Positions 59,887 to 64,000 of a DNA stretch of 64,000 nt are shown in pieces (position 1 is the first letter of the stretch; the number at the start of each line of letters is the position of its first letter). The notes under the pieces are model-generated. The model saw only the letters and a program-made list of their open reading frames with translations. It ran no database searches and was not told the DNA's origin. The DNA lies in assembly GCA_963930775.1 (NCBI GenBank), contig OZ005700.1, positions 719,976 to 783,975 of the forward strand, read 5' to 3'. Origin of the DNA: Cliona cf. orientalis. Taxonomy: Eukaryota > Porifera > Demospongiae > Clionaida > Clionaidae. The translations under genes were made by a program, and so were the position numbers.

Positions 59887-60517
59887 AGATCTTCGCTTTT
59901 GTCCAGATTGAGGGGCGTGGCCTGCTGACGTTCAAGGGCTAGGGGCAGGTCCGCCCGCATCAAATTTTGAGAAAGCAAGACTTTTTATTTATTTTTCACG
60001 TGAGCAGTCACGTGCTAATTAATTTAATTAACAGACAAAAATTGGAATATACACGGTAAAGAGTTCATGAAACTAACTGTTTTCTGGCATCTCGAGACAG
60101 TTTGGTTGACATCTCACAACTGAAGTCTCCGTGAAAGTGGTATTTAGCCAGCAGCTAGCTAGCTATTTTCTTCAAATATGATGACGTCGATCATCTGGTG
60201 CAGGCTAAATCTTGTCATCTTGCAAGGTTAGTACGACTGATGAAACTTTTCTCTACTAAATAGAAAGCTAAACTTGATTGTTAGGCTATCTCCCTGGTCG
60301 GACTTCAATAGTTGTATTTCAGCACTATAGCTTGTGCATTGTGTATCAACCACGTGCAGCACTAGCGAAAATGGGCGTGGCCATTATCGCCACGCCCATT
60401 TTTCATTAAAAAATAAAATAAAAAGCCGCCTCCCGCATGGGTTTTGTAATTTGAAAGCCTGAGAAACTAGTAATTAAGTTTGTTTGGCCTTATAGCTATA
60501 GCTACTTTTTTATAGTG
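59887..60517. promoter_or_regulatory. Divergent region of EndoU and Ig-protein genes
   Basis: An AGGGGCGTGGCC box lies near EndoU (59910-59930). A possible 5' exon (60179-60227, ATGATGACGTCG ending at the donor gttagt) could belong to the Ig gene. A perfect hairpin lies at 60368-60402. Confidence 0.4.
60368..60402. promoter_or_regulatory. Perfect inverted repeat of a GC/CACCC box
   Basis: AAAATGGGCGTGGC and its exact reverse complement GCCACGCCCATTTT are separated by 7 bp. GGGCGTGGC is an Sp/KLF-type box seen at several promoters in this window. It lies 115 bp upstream of the Ig-protein start codon. Confidence 0.6.
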
Positions 60518-62038
60518 ATGAATCTTATTCAGCCTCAAAGAATATTCATCATAGCTTTTGCTCTATTTATAGAGAGACTCACTCCTGCTACATCACTGAC
60601 TACAAAGAGTAAGATATTTTGGCTACCTGGCTGCAGAATTAAATATGTAGACTACACATGATAATTAAAAAAAAAAAAAAAATTATTGCAGATATCTTGG
60701 GAAATCAAGGATCTTCAGTTGATCATGATCTGACATTCCGAGCTCCCCTGGGGATTGATGCATCTCGCATCAGCTGCGAATGGAGACATGATGGAAATGT
60801 AATGATGATTGACGGAAGTAAATATGCCCAACCTGCAGCTAGAAGCCTGAGGATCACCAATATTGCAGGAGATGATGAAGGGGATTATGCTTGTCATTAC
60901 TACTATATAATCAGCTACCATATTCAGGCACTGTTGCCCGCATAAATGTCATAGGTAATAACGTAAGGGGCATGCAGTTGTGCCCCTTTGTCGCATACAT
61001 GTAACCGACTGACTATATTTATTACATAAATAGGTGTGGCCACATTTGCTCAGTCACACGACAATTTAACGGCATCCGCTGGTGATGCAGTTCAGTTTGA
61101 CACCAGAGTCACTTTTGTGGGAGGAGGAGCACAACAAAGAAAGCAAACCATAAATTTGCTTCAGGTATTCAAAGATGGACGGCAGCTCTACCGATGTCGC
61201 AACTGGAGTATATATGTGGCATCACCATGTACAACTGAAGGAAGATTTGCCGTTACCATGCAAGGGGCAGACAAGTTTGACTTCTACCTGTCAATGAGCA
61301 ATGTTAGCATAAATGACAGTGGAAGCTATGTGGCTAAACTAGAGGTTATTCACCCTGAGACAGGGAGCTATTCATCAATCCAAAAGATATTTACTCTCAC
61401 AGTGGAAGCAGTGAATGGTGAGAGTTTGAATGAATTTTGTGCAAGAAAAAAATTACTATTGCTACATGTAATGCAGTTGAGATACCAGAGCTAGATGAAG
61501 GAAGCTTTCAACTGTGTATTGGTCCTTTCTTTCTCAGTGATTGCTCAGCTCTTGCAGTAAGTAATAATTATTAATACTGAGTTCATAATTATTATTAGTG
61601 GCGTAATTAATATTATTGCAGATTGATTCACAAAAGGGATTACAGTTGGAAAATGAGATAAGGGCTGAAATTGTTTGGAATGTGAGGAAGCGCTGCCCTC
61701 AATGCATCAGTGACTCCTCTGTGGAGCTCATTGAGCCAGGGAAGCTGAGGTGCAGTGAAACAGCAGCAAGGCTAATATACAGGAGCACTATTGAAGCAGC
61801 TGGTTCACACAATGCCTCAGAAATTGTTGGAGTCATTGAGAAATGGGTGACCAGCACTGGGCCTGGTGAGGCCACTCTACACCTCTGGCCATTCGTCATG
61901 GATCTAGACAGTCGCTGTCCTGTCTCCATCAAATCACTGGGCTCACCTTATCCCACTCTTGGTGCTAATGAAGATCAAGTTCAAGCTTCAAGGGTCAAAG
62001 AGCACCTAGAATCTTGCTTGTCCTCAGATAATTTCTAG
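60518..62038 (+). CDS. Secreted two-Ig protein with Cys-rich C-terminal domain; frame break in exon 2
   Basis: Exons 60518-60608, 60692-60954, 61034-61417, 61477-61556 and 61622-62038. Exon 1 encodes a signal peptide (MNLIQPQRIFIIAFALFIER). Exon 2 is an Ig domain (ISCEWRHDGN, then DEGDYACHYY) whose frame runs into a stop. The next frame, joined within the TATATA at 60904-60909, gives YNQLPYSGTVARINVIG and matches the phase of exon 3, so 1-2 bases appear gained or lost. Exon 3 is a second Ig domain (DTRVTF, NDSGSYVAKLEV). The C-terminal domain has Cys pairs (CPQC, LRCSETAARL, RCPVS) that I cannot assign. No membrane segment was found, so a secreted recognition protein is likely. It could be a real gene with a sequence error, an inactivating allele or a pseudogene. 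Confidence 0.72.
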
Positions 62039-62487
62039 CTGAACTCATTGAAATAGGCATTAGTTATTTTTTTCCACTATGGCCATCATAATTTTTTACA
62101 CCGTAGAATAGTATGCGTATTCTGTTGTACTTATTGTACATTTTGAGCTCAAGAAACTGCAATAGGACTTGGTTTTACTTTTCAGTATCAGTACCAGCTA
62201 ATTATGGTCCCGGCAAGATCCTCAGGTGAAATACATGTACATGGTATGGAATAATTTAATTTTGGATGATAAATATTTCAAAGACATTCTTGTGACCAAA
62301 AGCTTGAAATTTGACGTTTACTTGTCAGCATTAAGGATGTCAGTACATGAGCATGCAACATCCAAGTCCCTTGATGGCCTAGGAATTACTATTAGCAATA
62401 ATTACCATAGTTAATTGAATACAATGTATGATCCAATTTAACGTAAGAAATTAGCATTAAATTTTATGAGTTCTCATATTATATGTA

Positions 62488-62902
62488 ATAAAAAAGAATT
62501 GAAAATTAAAGGATGAAGTAGGGATGGTAGGACCAAAAAATACACAAACAAGATTTGTAGGGATAATCACATCAACTATACATCCCTACGTATACCTACG
62601 CTTGCATTTCTCGATTATAATGCGTGCACACAACTAATTTGTGGTTGATGTCAATAATAATTATAATAATATTCTTGGGTCTTCTCGATTCAAACAATTT
62701 TGACATAGTAGCTATGTGAAAGAAAATTTTTAATCATGATAACTGTCGGGTTACTGGTTAGTTTAATATCCATATAATTAAACCTACTCAAAAAGCAAGC
62801 GTAGGGATGTATAGTTGATGTGATTATCCCTACAAATCTTGTTTGTGTATTTTTTGGTCCTACCATCCCTACTTCATCCTTTAATTTTCAATTCTTTTTT
62901 AT
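62488..62902. mobile_element. Foldback element with 103-bp perfect terminal inverted repeats
   Basis: Arms 62488-62590 and 62800-62902 are exact reverse complements over 103 bases and enclose 209 bp of AT-rich spacer without coding. Perfect identity implies recent insertion or gene conversion. The outer ends (ATAAAAAAG) lie in AT-rich sequence, so a target duplication is not discernible; a TA duplication is possible. It is a MITE/foldback-type element about 450 bp after the Ig-protein stop codon. Confidence 0.8.
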
Positions 62903-64000
62903 ACTTGTTACTGTTCCTTTTTTATTGCACTCTGGGCAACTAATGATTTATATTATAATTATACCACCTTGCATGGTTTGCCCATTAGGCTATCAACTTC
63001 GTTGTCAATGATTATAGCTACCATGCATGATCAGATTCAGTCTCAGTGCATGTATTTTCATTATCATCGGCCATGCATCTTGTACCAGTCTATGATGTGT
63101 TACTTTGTGTATGTGAGTGTATGTGTATGCTGTGTGTCATAATATTATAGCTAGTGTGTTCAGGAGAACTGGGCAAGTGGACAAGTTTTGAAGCTCAAAT
63201 CAGTTCCTACATACACCCCCATCAGCATCAAAAGGTTGTCCTAGTACCGGCATACATTTCAAGGTTATGGGACTGTCAGAAGACCCTGGAGTGCATGGTA
63301 ACACTGATGGTTCTGACCAGAGACAATCTGGTACCATGAAGGCTAATATTAAATATTGTGTATTCAATTTCCACAATCATAATAGTACAAAGGTCATGTG
63401 ATTTATTTCACAGAGATCAATAACAATAATAATACAAATTTAATAGAGGGTTGAACAGGTCAAAATGTCTGAATGTGCTTTATGATAGAATTTCAGGAAG
63501 GCATCATTGAGGAATTTTATATAGAGCGAGGGATCATGCCCCCCCCCCCCCCCCCCCCCCCCCCCGGGGATCTACTAGTCTTGGCCTGTCAAGTGCAGTA
63601 AACTGATCCAGTCTTTGGATGGGATGTCTTCATTCAGTAGATCACATATAATTGAATAATAATGCATCAGTGGGACTCTCGAGATATAGCTGCAGGTGAC
63701 CAGTGTGCGCATTACTGTACTAGAAGCTCTCCTCCTCTTTATATTAAATACTCTTGCTCGAAGACATTAGTCAGGCGGGCCAGCCCCTTCGCAAGAGGGA
63801 GGAAGGGTCTGGTGTCATGCCTATACGCGACTTGTACTGCTGCAGCCAGGAGTGCAGCCCAATCAGATCGCGCCACGTCACCACCAATATTGTGGAGCTA
63901 TCTAAATACTCGGGCTGACCAATCAGATGCCTGCTCTTCGTTTTTAATAAATTGTTATGATCGCCAGCGTCATGAAGATCTAGCACCTGGTTGGTCAGAA
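62903..64000. other. Right end: gene-poor, one candidate exon, poly-C tract
   Basis: A possible exon at 63151-63297 (49 codons, between a TATTATAG acceptor and a GTAACA donor) reads CSGELGKWTSFEAQISSY and VVLVPAYISRLWDCQKTLEC. It might belong to a gene beyond the edge or to an alternative end of the Ig gene; I see no family match. A 27-base C run spans 63539-63565. A minus-strand open stretch at 63771-63986 shows no family resemblance. Confidence 0.35.

Noticed and set aside
60893-60927. 35-bp GT-AG segment as an intron explaining the Ig frameshift
   Set aside because: Shorter than any other intron in the window and would delete the loop between the F and G strands of the Ig fold; indel is more likely.
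1-64000. CRISPR arrays, prokaryotic operons, rRNA genes or viral genes
   Set aside because: No spaced direct-repeat arrays of CRISPR type, no ribosomal RNA-like sequence and no viral coding seen; the intron-rich genes show a eukaryotic nuclear genome. tRNA genes were not found by eye, but a tRNAscan run would be needed to exclude them.

Overview
This 64-kb window is nuclear DNA from an animal. It carries about fifteen multi-exon genes split by GT-AG introns, mostly 50-600 bp long. Nearly all are recognisable metazoan families: a SoxC-type HMG factor, an ankyrin TRP channel, syntaxin, a MAK/CILK1 ciliary kinase, and Ig-domain proteins, including an Ig-trypsin chimera. Genes are tightly packed, often head-to-head, and noncoding DNA is AT-rich with many AATAATATTATT-like runs. 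This suggests a compact early-branching metazoan genome, most likely a sponge. The sponge assignment is inference; nothing in the sequence names the species. All exon-intron structures were hand-built from splice signals, reading phase and family resemblance, without transcript data.

Layout, left to right: NIPP1/PPP1R8 (-, cut by the left edge); a divergent promoter; an ankyrin-TRP channel (+); an RNF168-like RING protein (+); ethanolaminephosphotransferase EPT1/SELENOI (+) with a hairpin repeat array in one intron; a noncoding stretch; an intronless SoxC-like gene (-); about 5 kb of noncoding DNA; TMEM14 (-), head-to-head with an unrecognised gene (+) joining an EF-hand-like region, an Arg/Glu coiled coil and a segment like the base of the dynein stalk; an endosomal-type Qa-syntaxin (-); a secreted Ig/trypsin-like protease (-, 5' end not found); about 4 kb without clear genes; HADHB, the mitochondrial trifunctional thiolase (-), with a minisatellite in one intron; a PCMTD1/2-like methyltransferase-SOCS protein (+); TRNAU1AP/SECp43 (-), head-to-head with a MAK/CILK1-like kinase (+); an EndoU ribonuclease (-); a secreted two-Ig protein whose first Ig exon has an apparent frameshift (+); and a gene-poor right end with a 103-bp perfect inverted repeat and a 27-bp poly-C tract.

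This is not an operon and the genes do not form one pathway. Themes are phospholipid and fatty-acid metabolism (EPT1, HADHB), cilia (MAK kinase, possibly the dynein-stalk-like gene), ubiquitin signalling (RNF168-like, PCMTD), selenoprotein biology (TRNAU1AP; EPT1 is a selenoprotein in vertebrates) and extracellular recognition (Ig-protease, Ig receptor). The most unusual items are the Ig-protease with a furin-like activation site and an altered oxyanion-hole residue, the EF-hand/dynein-stalk-like protein, the repeated ubiquitin-binding-like motifs of the RNF168 homologue, and a perfect RFX X-box in the TRNAU1AP/MAK promoter.
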